Assembly: GCF_005160265.1 (NCBI RefSeq)
Contig: NZ_CP039865.1
Span: 2,566,828 to 2,630,827 of the forward strand
DNA: 64,000 bases
Source of the DNA: Phreatobacter aquaticus
GTDB taxonomy: Bacteria; Pseudomonadota; Alphaproteobacteria; Rhizobiales; Phreatobacteraceae
Direction of reading: 5' to 3'
Numbering within the stretch: the stretch's first letter is position 1; every line of letters starts with the position of its first letter. Shown piece after piece: positions 43,548 through 53,572 of the stretch. The position numbers were made by a program, and so were the translations under genes. The notes below the pieces were generated by a model. It was not told the origin of the DNA, ran no database searches, and saw nothing but the letters and a program-made list of their open reading frames with translations.

Positions 43548-44327
43548 ATGGCCGCTTCGCGTCGCCATTTCATCGCCGGATCGGCGGCCGCAGCCGCCGG
43601 CTCGCTTGCCACGCCGGCCGCTGCCCAGGCCGCAAAGCCGGTCTTCGCGGTGGCGCAGACCACCATCCCGATCGTCGGCACGACGGATGTCTTTCCGGTC
43701 CGCCGCATCTATTGCATCGGCCGCAACTACGCGGCTCATGCCCGCGAGATGGGGTCTGATCCGACCCGGGAGCCGCCCTTCTTCTTTCAGAAGCCGACCG
43801 ACGCGATCCAGTTCGTTGCCCCCGGCACGGTCGCCGACCATCCCTATCCGACGCTGACCAGCAACTACCATTACGAGGTGGAACTGGTTGCAGCGTTGAA
43901 ATCCGGCGGTCGCGACATTCCGATCGAGAAGGCGCTCGACCATGTCTATGGCTATGCGCTGGGCCTCGACATGACCCGCCGCGACCTGCAGCGCGCCATG
44001 GGGAACGAGAAGAAGCCGTGGGAAATCGGCAAGAGCTTCGATCGCTCCGCGCCGATCGGGCCGCTCCACAGGGTGGAACAGGTCGGCCATTTCGCCGATG
44101 GAGCGATCTCGCTCGCGGTCAATGGCACGGTGAAGCAGAACGCCACGCTGAAGCACATGATCTGGTCGGTGGCCGAGCAGATTTCCCGGCTCTCCGCCGC
44201 CAACGAGCTGTTTGCCGGCGACATCATCTATTCCGGCACCCCGGAAAATGTCGGTCCGGTGGTCAAGGGCGACGTGATCCTCTGCAAGCTCGACAAGCTG
44301 CCGGACCTGTCGATCAAGATCGTCTGA
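43548..44327 (+). CDS. Fumarylacetoacetate hydrolase family protein with Tat signal (fumarylpyruvate-hydrolase-like)
   Basis: 259 residues. The N-terminus AASRRHFIAGSAAAAAGSLATPAAAQAA is a twin-arginine signal with AxA-type cleavage. The FAH domain follows: RIYCIGRNYAAHAREMGSDPTREPPFFFQKPTDAI, YHYEVELVAAL (metal-binding E-x-E), GYALGLDMTRRDLQ and SGTPENVGPVVKGD. Closest in pattern to fumarylpyruvate hydrolases (NagK type) of the gentisate pathway. Such enzymes are cytosolic, so a Tat signal is odd. ATG at 43548 follows CTGGGAGG. The next genes are binding proteins and an amidohydrolase on the same strand. A non-hydrolytic or extracytoplasmic role is possible. Confidence 0.85.
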   Translation: MAASRRHFIAGSAAAAAGSLATPAAAQAAKPVFAVAQTTIPIVGTTDVFPVRRIYCIGRNYAAHAREMGSDPTREPPFFFQKPTDAIQFVAPGTVADHPYPTLTSNYHYEVELVAALKSGGRDIPIEKALDHVYGYALGLDMTRRDLQRAMGNEKKPWEIGKSFDRSAPIGPLHRVEQVGHFADGAISLAVNGTVKQNATLKHMIWSVAEQISRLSAANELFAGDIIYSGTPENVGPVVKGDVILCKLDKLPDLSIKIV

Positions 44328-44411
44328 CGCGTCACGCATGAACAACGACCGGCGGGGCCATGCATCCCGCCGGCGCAAGCGGCCAATGCGCCGCATTCCA
44401 GGAGGACGTCC

Positions 44412-45383
44412 ATGATCCGCGCACTCGCGCTCGCCGGCCTTGCCTTGTCTGCTCTCGCCGGGCCACTCCATGCCCAGGCCTTCCCGTCGCGCGCCGTGAC
44501 CATGATCGTGGTCTTCGCGCCGGGCGGCCCGACCGATGTGCTCGCCCGCATCGTCGCCGACCACATGAGCCGCACGCTCGGCCAGCCCGTGGTGATCGAG
44601 AATGCCGCCGGTGCCGGCGGGACGCTCGGCGGTGGCCGCGGCGCGCGCGCCGCACCCGACGGCTACACGCTCACCGTCGGCAGCCTCGGCAGCCATGCGG
44701 CGGCGCCCTCGCTGTACAAATCCATGCCCTACGATCCGCGCGAGCTGGAGCCGGTCGGTGTCATCGCCGGCACGCCCGGCTATGTCGTTGTGCGCAAGGA
44801 ATTCCCCGCGCAGACCTTCGCCGAGCTGATGGCCTATATGCGCGCCAATCCCGGCAAGGTGACGCTCGGCCATGCCGGTGTCGGCTCGACGCCGCATCTC
44901 GGCTGCCTGTTCCTCGAATATCTGACCGGTCAGAAGACCCTGCAGACGCCGTATCGCGGTTCGGGTCCGGCGATGAACGATCTCGTCGCCGGCCACATCG
45001 ACCTGATGTGCGATCTCGCGCCCACGGTGGTCCCGCAGATCCAGGCCGGGACGATCCGCGGCCTGATGGTCGCCCAGCCCGAGCGCCTGAGCGTCACCCC
45101 CAATGTGCCGACCTCGCGCGAGGCGGGGCTGGAGCGCTATCTGTTCACCGGCTGGAATGCGATTTTCGCGCCGAAGGACACACCGAAGCCGGCGATCGAG
45201 GTGCTGTCGCGCGCGCTGCAGGCAGCGCTCGCCGATCCAGCCGTGCGCGCCAAGATCCAGGAGATCGGCTCGCTGCCGCCAAAGCCCGAGGAGCAGACGC
45301 CGGACCATCTGCGCCAGCTGGTGCGCGCCGAGGTCGATCGCTGGGCACAGGTGATCAAGGCTGCCGGCGTCGAGCCGCAATGA
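44412..45383 (+). CDS. Bug-type tripartite tricarboxylate transporter binding protein
   Basis: 323 residues. Signal peptide ending PLHAQAFPSR. Family pattern: AVTMIVVFAPGGPTDVLARIVADHMSRTLGQPVVIENAAGAGGTLGGG near the N-terminus, LGHAGVGSTPHLGCLFLEYLTG in the middle, YRGSGPAMNDLVAGHIDLMCD and NVPTSREAGLERYLFTGWNAIFAPKDTP toward the end. It binds a carboxylate in the periplasm and normally hands it to TctAB. No TctA or TctB gene is present in the window, so it must use a distant membrane component or act as a sensor partner. SD CAGGAGGACGTCC is strong. Confidence 0.92.
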   Translation: MIRALALAGLALSALAGPLHAQAFPSRAVTMIVVFAPGGPTDVLARIVADHMSRTLGQPVVIENAAGAGGTLGGGRGARAAPDGYTLTVGSLGSHAAAPSLYKSMPYDPRELEPVGVIAGTPGYVVVRKEFPAQTFAELMAYMRANPGKVTLGHAGVGSTPHLGCLFLEYLTGQKTLQTPYRGSGPAMNDLVAGHIDLMCDLAPTVVPQIQAGTIRGLMVAQPERLSVTPNVPTSREAGLERYLFTGWNAIFAPKDTPKPAIEVLSRALQAALADPAVRAKIQEIGSLPPKPEEQTPDHLRQLVRAEVDRWAQVIKAAGVEPQ

Positions 45384-45408
45384 CCGCAACACCGCATCGG
45401 ATGTCCGC

Positions 45409-46293
45409 ATGACCGAGACCAGCATTCCCTTCTGCGCCGCCTATGATCCGTCGCCCCGCGCGCCGGCCTTCAAGGCGCCGCCGAAATCCTGCGACACCCA
45501 TGCCCATGTCTTCGGGCCGGCGGACCTCTATCCCTATTCGCCGAAGCGGGGTTACACGCCTCCGGATGCGAGGCTCGCGGCCTATCAGCACCTCCATCAG
45601 GTGCTCGGCATCGAGCGGGCAGTGCTGACCCAGCCCAGCGTCTATGGCACCGACAACCGCGCGATCCTCGATGTCGTTGCGACCGATCCCAAACGCTATC
45701 GAGCGGTGGTGGCGGTCGGCCGCGATGTGACCGATGCCGAGCTGAAAGCGCTCGACAAGGCGGGCGCCCGCGGCATCCGCATCAATCTTGTCGACAAGGG
45801 CGGCATGCCTTTCGACACATGGGACGATTTCGAGGCGGTGGCGAAGCGCATCGCCGATCTCGGCTGGCACGTGGAATTCCTGGTCCACGTCCATTCCTTC
45901 GAGGGCCTGACCGAGAAGCTCCGGCGTCTGCCGGTCGACAGCGTCATCGGGCACATGGGCTATATGGCGACGGGGGAGGGGCTCCAGAACCCGGCCTGGC
46001 GGCGCTTCGTCGATCTGGTCGCCGAAGGCCGCACCTGGGTCAAGCTCACCGGACCCTATCGGATCACAGCCGAGAAGCAGGCGCCCTATCCCGACGTCGT
46101 GCCATTTGCCCGCGATCTCGTTGCGGCGCGGGCCGACCGCATCATCTGGGGCACCGACTGGCCGCACCCAGCGTGCAAGATTGCCATGCCCAACGATACC
46201 GACCTGTTCGATCCGCTGACCGAATGGGTGCCGGATGCACCCACCCGCCACGCCGTGCTGGTCGACAATCCCGCCCGTCTCTACGGGTTCTGA
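45409..46293 (+). CDS. Amidohydrolase family (TIM-barrel, PDC-hydrolase-like) protein
   Basis: 294 residues. CDTHAHVFGP (H-x-H metal or catalytic pair) begins the barrel. GIRINLVD, VEFLVHVHSFE, VIGHMGYM and the closing IIWGTDWPHPACK (catalytic Asp) match the amidohydrolase_2 family, which includes 2-pyrone-4,6-dicarboxylate hydrolase (LigI) and related lactonases. It likely opens a lactone or cleaves a dicarboxylate in aromatic degradation. Its start lies 25 bases after the Bug protein stop and its stop 21 bases before the TAXI gene, suggesting one transcript. Confidence 0.85.
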   Translation: MTETSIPFCAAYDPSPRAPAFKAPPKSCDTHAHVFGPADLYPYSPKRGYTPPDARLAAYQHLHQVLGIERAVLTQPSVYGTDNRAILDVVATDPKRYRAVVAVGRDVTDAELKALDKAGARGIRINLVDKGGMPFDTWDDFEAVAKRIADLGWHVEFLVHVHSFEGLTEKLRRLPVDSVIGHMGYMATGEGLQNPAWRRFVDLVAEGRTWVKLTGPYRITAEKQAPYPDVVPFARDLVAARADRIIWGTDWPHPACKIAMPNDTDLFDPLTEWVPDAPTRHAVLVDNPARLYGF

Positions 46294-46314
46294 CGCCATG
46301 AAGGAGCGACTGCC

Positions 46315-47286
46315 ATGCCAAGTGCTTCGCCGTCCCGCCGTTCCTTCACCCTCGGCTCGCTGGGGGCAGCCGTGACGTTTGGCTCAGCCGGGGCCCAGCA
46401 GCCGCCGGCAAAGCTGGTGCTCGGCACCGCCACGCCCGGCGGCGGTTTCCCGCTCTTTGGCGCGGCTGTCCAGGCCGGCGTGCAGGAGGCCGATCCCACC
46501 CTGACGCTGGAGACGATCAACACCAAGGGCAGCACCGAAAATGTGCCCCTGCTGGAGGCGGGCCGCATCGATCTTGGCCTCTGCACCGGCGAAGTCGCCT
46601 ATGAGGCGATGGCGGGCATCGGGCGGACGGCCTCGGGCGTGCGCATCGCCGCCGCCATGTATCCGACCGCCGGCATGTTCGTGGCGCGTGGCGACAATCC
46701 CGCCCGTACGATCCGCGATCTCGTCGGCAAGCGGGTGATCTTCGGCGCGCGGGGCTCGGGGCTCGTCGTGCTGGCCCGCTATGCCCTCGACGGCCTGGGG
46801 CTCGATCCCGACAAGGATTTCACGCCGGTCTATCTGGAACGCGCCGGCGATGGTCCGGCCATGGTGCTGGACGGCTCGGCCGCGGCGCTCTGGGGTGGCG
46901 GTATCGGCTGGCCGGGCTTCGAGACCGTCGCCAAGGGGCCGCAGGGCGCGCGCTTCATCGTGCCGGACGCCTCCGAGATCGACCGGATCACCACGAAACA
47001 CGCGTTCCTCAAGCGGCTTTCCATGCCTGCCGGTGCCTATCCGGGAATTGCGGCGGACCTGCCGTCTGTGGGCTCGTGGAGCGTCATCCTCGCCCGTCCT
47101 GGCCTTGATGACGCTCTGGCCTACCGCTTCGCGAAGGCGCTGCATCAGGCCGAAGGCGGGCTCGGCCGTCGCCTGGCTCAGGCCGCGGCGACGACTGCGC
47201 GCAACACGCTCGCCGCCGCGCCGAAGCCTGACTTCATCCATCCCGGTGTCGTCCGCTACCTCCGGGAAGCGGGGATCACCGGCTGA
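46315..47286 (+). CDS. TAXI family TRAP-type solute-binding protein
   Basis: 323 residues. Tat-like start SPSRRSFTLGSLGAAVTFGSAGAQQ. The TAXI fold shows LVLGTATPGGGFPLFGAAVQAG, TKGSTENVPLLEAGRIDLGLCTGEVAYEA, LVGKRVIFGARGSGLVVLARYALDGLGL and TTKHAFLKRLSMPAGAYPG. It binds a solute in the periplasm for a TRAP transporter, but no membrane subunit (DctM/4TM-12TM fusion) is nearby. ATG at 46315 follows AAGGAGCGACTGCC. The third protein in a row that would need a missing partner or an unusual cell location. Confidence 0.88.
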   Translation: MPSASPSRRSFTLGSLGAAVTFGSAGAQQPPAKLVLGTATPGGGFPLFGAAVQAGVQEADPTLTLETINTKGSTENVPLLEAGRIDLGLCTGEVAYEAMAGIGRTASGVRIAAAMYPTAGMFVARGDNPARTIRDLVGKRVIFGARGSGLVVLARYALDGLGLDPDKDFTPVYLERAGDGPAMVLDGSAAALWGGGIGWPGFETVAKGPQGARFIVPDASEIDRITTKHAFLKRLSMPAGAYPGIAADLPSVGSWSVILARPGLDDALAYRFAKALHQAEGGLGRRLAQAAATTARNTLAAAPKPDFIHPGVVRYLREAGITG

Positions 47287-47295
47287 GGGCAGATG

Positions 47296-47841
47296 CTAGC
47301 TGCGGCTGGCCGGCAGGAACGGCACCATCCGGCCGAGCGTACCGTCGCGCAGCCAGAACTGGTGCCCGATGGCTGCGGCCGCATGCAGGCCGGCGAGCAG
47401 CACCAGCATGTGGGCCGCAATCTCGTGCACTTCTTCCAGACCCTTGCCGAGCGGGCGGTTCGCCGCCATCGGCGAGGGCAGGGTGACCAGGCCAAAGACA
47501 CTGACGTCGCGACCCTTGGCGAAGATCAGGGCGAGCCCGATCAGGGGCACCGCCACCATGGCGGCATAGAGCGCGAGGTGTGCCATGCGCGCAGCCCAGG
47601 CGATCAAGGGCTGGGACGCGGGCACGGAATCGACCTTCGGCGCCACGGCGTGCCAGCCGAGTCGCACCGCAGTCAGGCCAAGCACCACGACGCCCAGCGA
47701 CATGTGGTTGCCAAGCATCAGGGCCTTGGTCGGACCCTGGAGGTCCTCCATCAGCAGGCCCAACGCATAGGTACCGACAATGGCGATGGCCACCAGCCAA
47801 TGGAGGGTCTGGGTGATCGGATCATAACGGTCGCGGGTCAT
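47296..47841 (-). CDS. Cytochrome b561-type membrane protein
   Basis: 181 residues, four helices with haem-binding His in ITQTLHWLVAIAIVGTYALG, MLGNHMSLGVVVLGLTAVRLGWH, the third helix LALYAAMVAVPLIGLALIF and VHEIAAHMLVLLAGLHAAAAIGHQF. This is the CybB/b561 family, which passes electrons between quinol and periplasmic acceptors such as superoxide, or serves as a membrane anchor for other oxidoreductases. Single gene on the minus strand, convergent with the TAXI gene and divergent from hpaF with 218 bases between. Confidence 0.9.
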   Translation of the reverse strand: MTRDRYDPITQTLHWLVAIAIVGTYALGLLMEDLQGPTKALMLGNHMSLGVVVLGLTAVRLGWHAVAPKVDSVPASQPLIAWAARMAHLALYAAMVAVPLIGLALIFAKGRDVSVFGLVTLPSPMAANRPLGKGLEEVHEIAAHMLVLLAGLHAAAAIGHQFWLRDGTLGRMVPFLPASRS

Positions 47842-48011
47842 GGAATGTCCCCTTGGTTGTCGTCTGGCAGAGCGGCTGCCGACCGCGGGGGTGCCCGGTT
47901 CTTCTCAGCCGGGGCGCCATCCTGTCGAGTTAAACAAGTGTAATGGAGCGCCGGATGCGGCGCGGTGATGCCGATCAAGGATGCGTCGTTGGAGACGTTG
48001 CATCTTTTCGC

Positions 48012-48023
48012 TTAACACGTTAA
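48012..48023. promoter_or_regulatory. Candidate HpaR operator upstream of hpaF
   Basis: TTAAC-AC-GTTAA: five-base arms, two-base centre, 37-48 bases before the hpaF ATG at 48060. MarR-family proteins such as HpaR bind short AT-rich palindromes near their target promoters, and hpaR lies in this gene group. The neighbouring 47842-48059 region holds the promoters of the divergent cytochrome gene and hpaF. Confidence 0.4.
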
Positions 48024-48059
48024 TCAATGACGCAAGAACAGCTCTCGGGAGGAGCGCGC

Positions 48060-48446
48060 ATGCCCCATCTTGTCATCGAGTATTCGGCCAATCTCGACCC
48101 GCTGGTCGACATGGCCGCGCTGTGCGAGGCAGCGCGCACCGCCGCCGTCGAGGCCGGCATCTTCCCTGTCGGTGGCATCAGGGTGCGGGCGCACCGCTGC
48201 GATCATGCGGCGATCGCCGATGGCAATCCCGCCCATGCATTCCTCGATGCCACGCTGAAGATCGGCCAGGGTCGTGACCTGGCGACCAAGCGGAAGGCGG
48301 GCGACCATGTTTTCGCGGCCCTCTCTCGCGCGCTCGATCCGGCCTTTGCCGCGACCACGGTCGCGCTCTCCTTCGAGATCCGCGAGATCGACGAGCTCAA
48401 CTGGAAGCGCAATTCCATCCACGATGCCCTGAAGAGGAGCGCCTGA
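48060..48446 (+). CDS. hpaF: 5-carboxymethyl-2-hydroxymuconate isomerase
   Basis: 128 residues, the usual length. MPHLVIEYSANLD gives the catalytic Pro1 after Met removal, as in the tautomerase superfamily. RVRAHRCDHAAIADG and AFLDATLKIGQGRD are family segments, and SFEIREIDELNWKRNSIHDALK is typical of HpaF/HpcD. It isomerises 5-carboxymethyl-2-hydroxymuconate to the 2-oxo form, third step of homoprotocatechuate meta-cleavage. ATG at 48060 follows GGGAGGAGCGCGC; the frame from 48027 is not needed. hpaE begins one base after its stop. Confidence 0.9.
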   Translation: MPHLVIEYSANLDPLVDMAALCEAARTAAVEAGIFPVGGIRVRAHRCDHAAIADGNPAHAFLDATLKIGQGRDLATKRKAGDHVFAALSRALDPAFAATTVALSFEIREIDELNWKRNSIHDALKRSA

Positions 48447-48447
48447 C

Positions 48448-49977
<1,530 letters not shown>

Positions 49978-49987
49978 AGTCAAAAGT

Positions 49988-50132
49988 GTCCTTCGAGGCT
50001 CGCTGACGCTCGCACCTCAGGATGAGGTGTGGATGGATGGTGCAGCAAGTCTCGTTGGCCATTTTCGCAGAAGGCGGATGCTCTTCTTACCTCATCCTGA
50101 GGTGCGAGGCGAAGCCGAGCCTCGAAGGACCT
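49988..50132. repeat. Intergenic palindromic repeat, family A, locus 3 (arms reversed)
   Basis: First arm 49988-50027 (GTCCTTCGAGGCTCGC ... CGCACCTCAGGATGAGG) and second arm 50090-50132 (CCTCATCCTGAGGTGCGAGG ... GAGCCTCGAAGGACC). Here the units face outward in the opposite order to loci 1 and 2. It lies inside the hpa gene group, between hpaE and hpaD. Confidence 0.75.
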
Positions 50133-50189
50133 CCTTCTTCGAACCAATCCGACCAACCAACAAAAACAAATCCACCCGAGGACACGCCG

Positions 50190-51173
50190 ATGCCGGTACC
50201 CACCCACATCTTCGATCCGCCCTTCCACATCGTCCGCTGCAGCCATGTCGTGCTCGATGTCGCCGACCTCGCAGCGAGCCGCGCCTTCTATGAGGGTGTG
50301 GTCGGCCTGCGGGTGACGGACGCTGATGCAGATGCTGTCTATTTGCGCGGCGTCGAGGAGCGCCAACACCACTCTCTGGTGCTTCGCAAGGCGGCCGGCG
50401 CGGCCTGCCGGCGCATCGGCTTTCGAGCCGGAACGGAGGCCGACCTCGACAAGGCCGCGGCGCATTTCTTGAGGCTCGGCCTGCCAGCGACCTTCGTCAA
50501 TCTGCCGTTCCAGGGGCGTACCCTGCAGGTGACCGATCCCTCGGGCTTCCCGCTCGAATTCGTGGCGTCCATGGAGAAGCGGCCGTCATCACTCCAGAAA
50601 TATGCCGACTATCAGGGCGTGCGCGCCCAGCGGCTGGATCATTTCAACGTGCTGGCGCCCGAGGTGCAGCAAAGCCTCGATTTCTACGCGACGCTGGGCT
50701 TCCGCCTGACCGAATATGCCGAGGAGGACGGGCCGGACGGCCGCATCGCCGCAGGCTGGATGCATCGCAAGGGCAATGTCCACGACCTCGCCTTCACCAA
50801 TGGCCGCGGCCCTCGCCTGCATCACTTCTGCTACTGGGTGCCGACCGCCCTCGACATCATCCATCTCTGCGATGTCATGGCGACCTCCGGCTATCTCGCC
50901 AATATGGAGCGGGGTCCCGGCCGCCACGGCATTTCCAATGCCTTCTTCCTCTATATCCGCGACCCCGATGGCCATCGCCTGGAACTCTACACCTCCGACT
51001 ACCAGACCATGGACCCGGACCACGAGCCGATCCGCTGGTCGCTGCGCGATCCCCGGCGGCAGACACTCTGGGGCTCGCCCGCGCCGAAATCCTGGTTCGA
51101 GGAGGGCAGTGCCTTCGCCGATCAGCCGCAGCGCGATGCCGCCTTCGTCGCCAATGTCATCGTCGCGAGCTGA
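50190..51173 (+). CDS. hpaD: Homoprotocatechuate (3,4-dihydroxyphenylacetate) 2,3-dioxygenase
   Basis: 327-residue extradiol ring-cleaving dioxygenase of the vicinal oxygen chelate fold. Two N-terminal modules (CSHVVLDVADLAASRAFYEGVVGL) precede the catalytic half. Likely metal ligands are His151 in RLDHFNVLAPE, His211 or 212 in PRLHHFCYW, and Glu265 in GHRLELYTSDYQ, as in Brevibacterium homoprotocatechuate dioxygenase (H155, H214, E267). It opens the ring between C2 and C3 using O2 and Fe(II) or Mn(II). ATG at 50190 has GAGG nine bases upstream. Separated from hpaE by the family A repeat and six bases before hpaR. Confidence 0.88.
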   Translation: MPVPTHIFDPPFHIVRCSHVVLDVADLAASRAFYEGVVGLRVTDADADAVYLRGVEERQHHSLVLRKAAGAACRRIGFRAGTEADLDKAAAHFLRLGLPATFVNLPFQGRTLQVTDPSGFPLEFVASMEKRPSSLQKYADYQGVRAQRLDHFNVLAPEVQQSLDFYATLGFRLTEYAEEDGPDGRIAAGWMHRKGNVHDLAFTNGRGPRLHHFCYWVPTALDIIHLCDVMATSGYLANMERGPGRHGISNAFFLYIRDPDGHRLELYTSDYQTMDPDHEPIRWSLRDPRRQTLWGSPAPKSWFEEGSAFADQPQRDAAFVANVIVAS

Positions 51174-51179
51174 ACTCGG

Positions 51180-51674
51180 ATGAATGCCAGGCCCGCCCAG
51201 GCACCAACGAGCCGCGTGCGCCTGCGCGATTTCTCGCGTTCGCTGCCCATGGGTCTGCTGCGGGCGCGCGAGGCGGTGATGCGTCACTTCCGGTCGGCGT
51301 TGCGGCGCTACGACCTGACCGAGCAGCAATGGCGCGTGCTGCGCGCGCTGTCCTCCGTCGACGAGATCGAGGCGGCCGATCTCGCACGCTCCACCTTCCT
51401 GCTGGCGCCGAGCCTCTCGCGCATCCTGCGCGACCTCGAGGCGCGCGTGCTCATCCGGCGCCGCGTGCCGCAGGAGGATCAGCGCAAGAGCCTGATCGCC
51501 ATCGCCCCGGAGGGGATCGCCTTGATGGAGATCGTCGCGCCCCATTCCGAGGCGATCTATGCGGATATCACCCGCCGCTTCGGTGCCGACAAGCTCGCGG
51601 TTCTGCAGGACCTCCTGCGCGAGCTTGAGCGCGAGATGAACAGCTTCGGTCCGAACGGCGAAGAGGGCCAATGA
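51180..51674 (+). CDS. hpaR: MarR-type regulator HpaR
   Basis: 164 residues. SRSLPMGLLRAREAVMRHFRSALRRYDLTEQQWRVLRALSSVDEIEAADLARSTFLLAPSLSRILRDLEARVLIRRR, followed by QEDQRKSLIAIAPEG, is the HpaR signature, with DNA-binding helix and basic wing. HpaR represses homoprotocatechuate genes until the substrate or an analogue binds. Start ATG 51180, stop overlapping the next gene's ATG region (51671-51674). A candidate operator lies upstream of hpaF at 48012-48023. Confidence 0.88.
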   Translation: MNARPAQAPTSRVRLRDFSRSLPMGLLRAREAVMRHFRSALRRYDLTEQQWRVLRALSSVDEIEAADLARSTFLLAPSLSRILRDLEARVLIRRRVPQEDQRKSLIAIAPEGIALMEIVAPHSEAIYADITRRFGADKLAVLQDLLRELEREMNSFGPNGEEGQ

Positions 51675-53356
51675 CCATGCAGGAGAACCAGCCGATGACA
51701 GGCCCCAGGACCCGCCGCATGACCGGAGGCGAGGCGATCGTCGCGGGCCTTCTCGCCCAGGGCGTGGACACCCTCTTCGGCCTGCCGGGCGCCCAGATGT
51801 ATCCGCTGTTCGATGCGCTGGCGCAGGTGCCCGACCAGATCCGCACCATCGGCGCGCGCCACGAACAGGCCTGCGGCTACATGGCTTTCGGCTATGCCCG
51901 CTCCACCGGCCGCACCGGCGTCTATTCGGTCGTGCCGGGGCCGGGCGTGCTGAACACCACGGCAGCGTTGGCCACGGCCTGGGGCTGCAACACGCCGGTG
52001 GTCTGCCTCACTGGTCAGATCCCATCGGCCTTCATCGGCAAGCGGCGTGGCCACCTCCACGAGATCGCCGACCAGCTCGGCACGCTCCGCTCGGTGGTCA
52101 AATGGGCCGAGCGGATCGAGCGGGTGGAGGATGCGCCAGCGCTTGTGGCCGAGGCCTTCCGGCAGGCGCAATCCGGCCGGCCAGGCCCCGTCGCGCTGGA
52201 AATGGCCTGGGACGTGATGGCCTCCTCCGCCGATGTGCCGGAAGCTCTCCCGGCCGTTCTCGATCCGCACCCGCAAATCGACCGTCAGCAGCTGGCCGGA
52301 GCGCTGGCACTGGTCGCCAAGGCCGAGCGGCCGATGATCATGACCGGTTCGGGTGCCCAGCATGCGAGTGCTGCCGTGACCGAACTCGCCCGTATGATCG
52401 GTGCGCCTGTCGCCGCCTTCCGCGGTGGGCGCGGCGTCGTCGATGAGACGTCCGCACTCGGCATGTCGTCCTATGCGGCCTCGCGCTACTACGCCGATTG
52501 CGACCTGGTGATCGGCATCGGTACCAGGCTTGAAATGCCCACCATGCGCTGGGGCGACATGATGCGCGTGGTCGACCGGCTCGAGAGCGCGAAGCTCATT
52601 CGCATCGACATCGACCCGGCCGAAATGGACCGGCTGAAGGCCGATGTCGGACTTGTGGCCGATGCAGCCTGCGCCGCCGAAGCGCTGGTCGCGGCCCTCA
52701 CGATCTCGGGCCATCGGGCAGCCGAGAACGGTGCGAAGATCGCGGCAGTCAAGGCGCAGGCCGCCCGCGAGACGGCAGGCGTGCAGCCGCAGCTGGCCTA
52801 TCTCGATGTCATCCGCGACGTGCTGCCGCCGGACGGCCTGCTGGTGGAGGAGCTCTGCCAGGTCGGTTTTGCCAGCTATTTCGCCTATCCCGTGCAGCGG
52901 CCGCGAACCTATGTCTCCACCGGCTTCCAGGGCACGCTCGGCTTCGGCTTCCAGACCGCCCTCGGCGTCAAGGTGGCCCATCCCGACAAGCCGGTCGTCT
53001 CGATCACCGGCGATGGCGGATTCCTGTTCGGCGTGCAGGAACTGGCGACCGCCGTCCAGTACGGCATCGGGCTGGTGACGGTGGTCTTCAACAACGAGGC
53101 CTATGGCAATGTCCGCCGCGACCAGGAAACCCGCTATGGCAACCGACTGATCGGCGCCGATCTGGTCAATCCGGACTTCCTCATGCTGGCGAAAGCCTTC
53201 GGTCTCGATGGCCACCGGGTCCATGCGCCGGCCGAGTTGAAACCGGTGCTGGCCGCAGCTCTGGCCAAGGGGGAGCCGGCGCTGATCGAGGTGGTGCTGC
53301 CACGCGGATCGGAGGCCTCGCCCTGGCCGTTCATCCACCCGGTGAAGAGCTATTGA
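51671..53356 (+). CDS. Thiamine-diphosphate-dependent enzyme (acetolactate-synthase-like)
   Basis: 561 residues. PYR domain with GAQMYPLFDAL and the activating Glu in ARHEQACGYMAFGYARSTGR. Central domain TPVVCLTGQIPSAFIGKRRGHLHE to about 350. PP domain with the ThDP/Mg motif GDGGFLFGVQELATAVQYGIGLVTVVFNNEAYGN. Close to IlvB-type enzymes, but it has no partner regulatory subunit and need not make acetolactate; 2-oxo acid decarboxylases and carboligases share this pattern. Translationally coupled to hpaR by a four-base overlap (ATGA). In the pathway context it might act on an oxoacid such as 4-hydroxyphenylpyruvate or a ring-cleavage product; this is inference. Confidence 0.85.
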   Translation: MTMQENQPMTGPRTRRMTGGEAIVAGLLAQGVDTLFGLPGAQMYPLFDALAQVPDQIRTIGARHEQACGYMAFGYARSTGRTGVYSVVPGPGVLNTTAALATAWGCNTPVVCLTGQIPSAFIGKRRGHLHEIADQLGTLRSVVKWAERIERVEDAPALVAEAFRQAQSGRPGPVALEMAWDVMASSADVPEALPAVLDPHPQIDRQQLAGALALVAKAERPMIMTGSGAQHASAAVTELARMIGAPVAAFRGGRGVVDETSALGMSSYAASRYYADCDLVIGIGTRLEMPTMRWGDMMRVVDRLESAKLIRIDIDPAEMDRLKADVGLVADAACAAEALVAALTISGHRAAENGAKIAAVKAQAARETAGVQPQLAYLDVIRDVLPPDGLLVEELCQVGFASYFAYPVQRPRTYVSTGFQGTLGFGFQTALGVKVAHPDKPVVSITGDGGFLFGVQELATAVQYGIGLVTVVFNNEAYGNVRRDQETRYGNRLIGADLVNPDFLMLAKAFGLDGHRVHAPAELKPVLAAALAKGEPALIEVVLPRGSEASPWPFIHPVKSY

Positions 53357-53396
53357 GACGGCGCCGTTCCTTTCTCCCCCTCTGTCATTGGAGAGA

Positions 53397-53555
53397 GGTC
53401 CTTCGAGGCTCGCTTCGCTCGCACCTCAGGATGAGGTAGGGATGAAGTCCGAGATCCGAGACGGGTCTCAGGCCAGCGGTTGGATTGATCCCGGCGAGCG
53501 GAATGCTGCAGGCTCCTCATCCCGAGGCGTGAGCGCTAGCCAGCCTCGAAGGATC
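53397..53555. repeat. Intergenic palindromic repeat, family A, locus 4 (arms reversed)
   Basis: Arm 53397-53436 (GGTCCTTCGAGGCTCGC ... GCACCTCAGGATGAGG) and a diverged arm 53515-53555 (CCTCATCCCGAGGCGTGAGC ... CAGCCTCGAAGGATC), with about 80 unique bases between. Same outward order as locus 3. Confidence 0.7.
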
Positions 53556-53572
53556 ATCTTGGGAGGCGTGTC

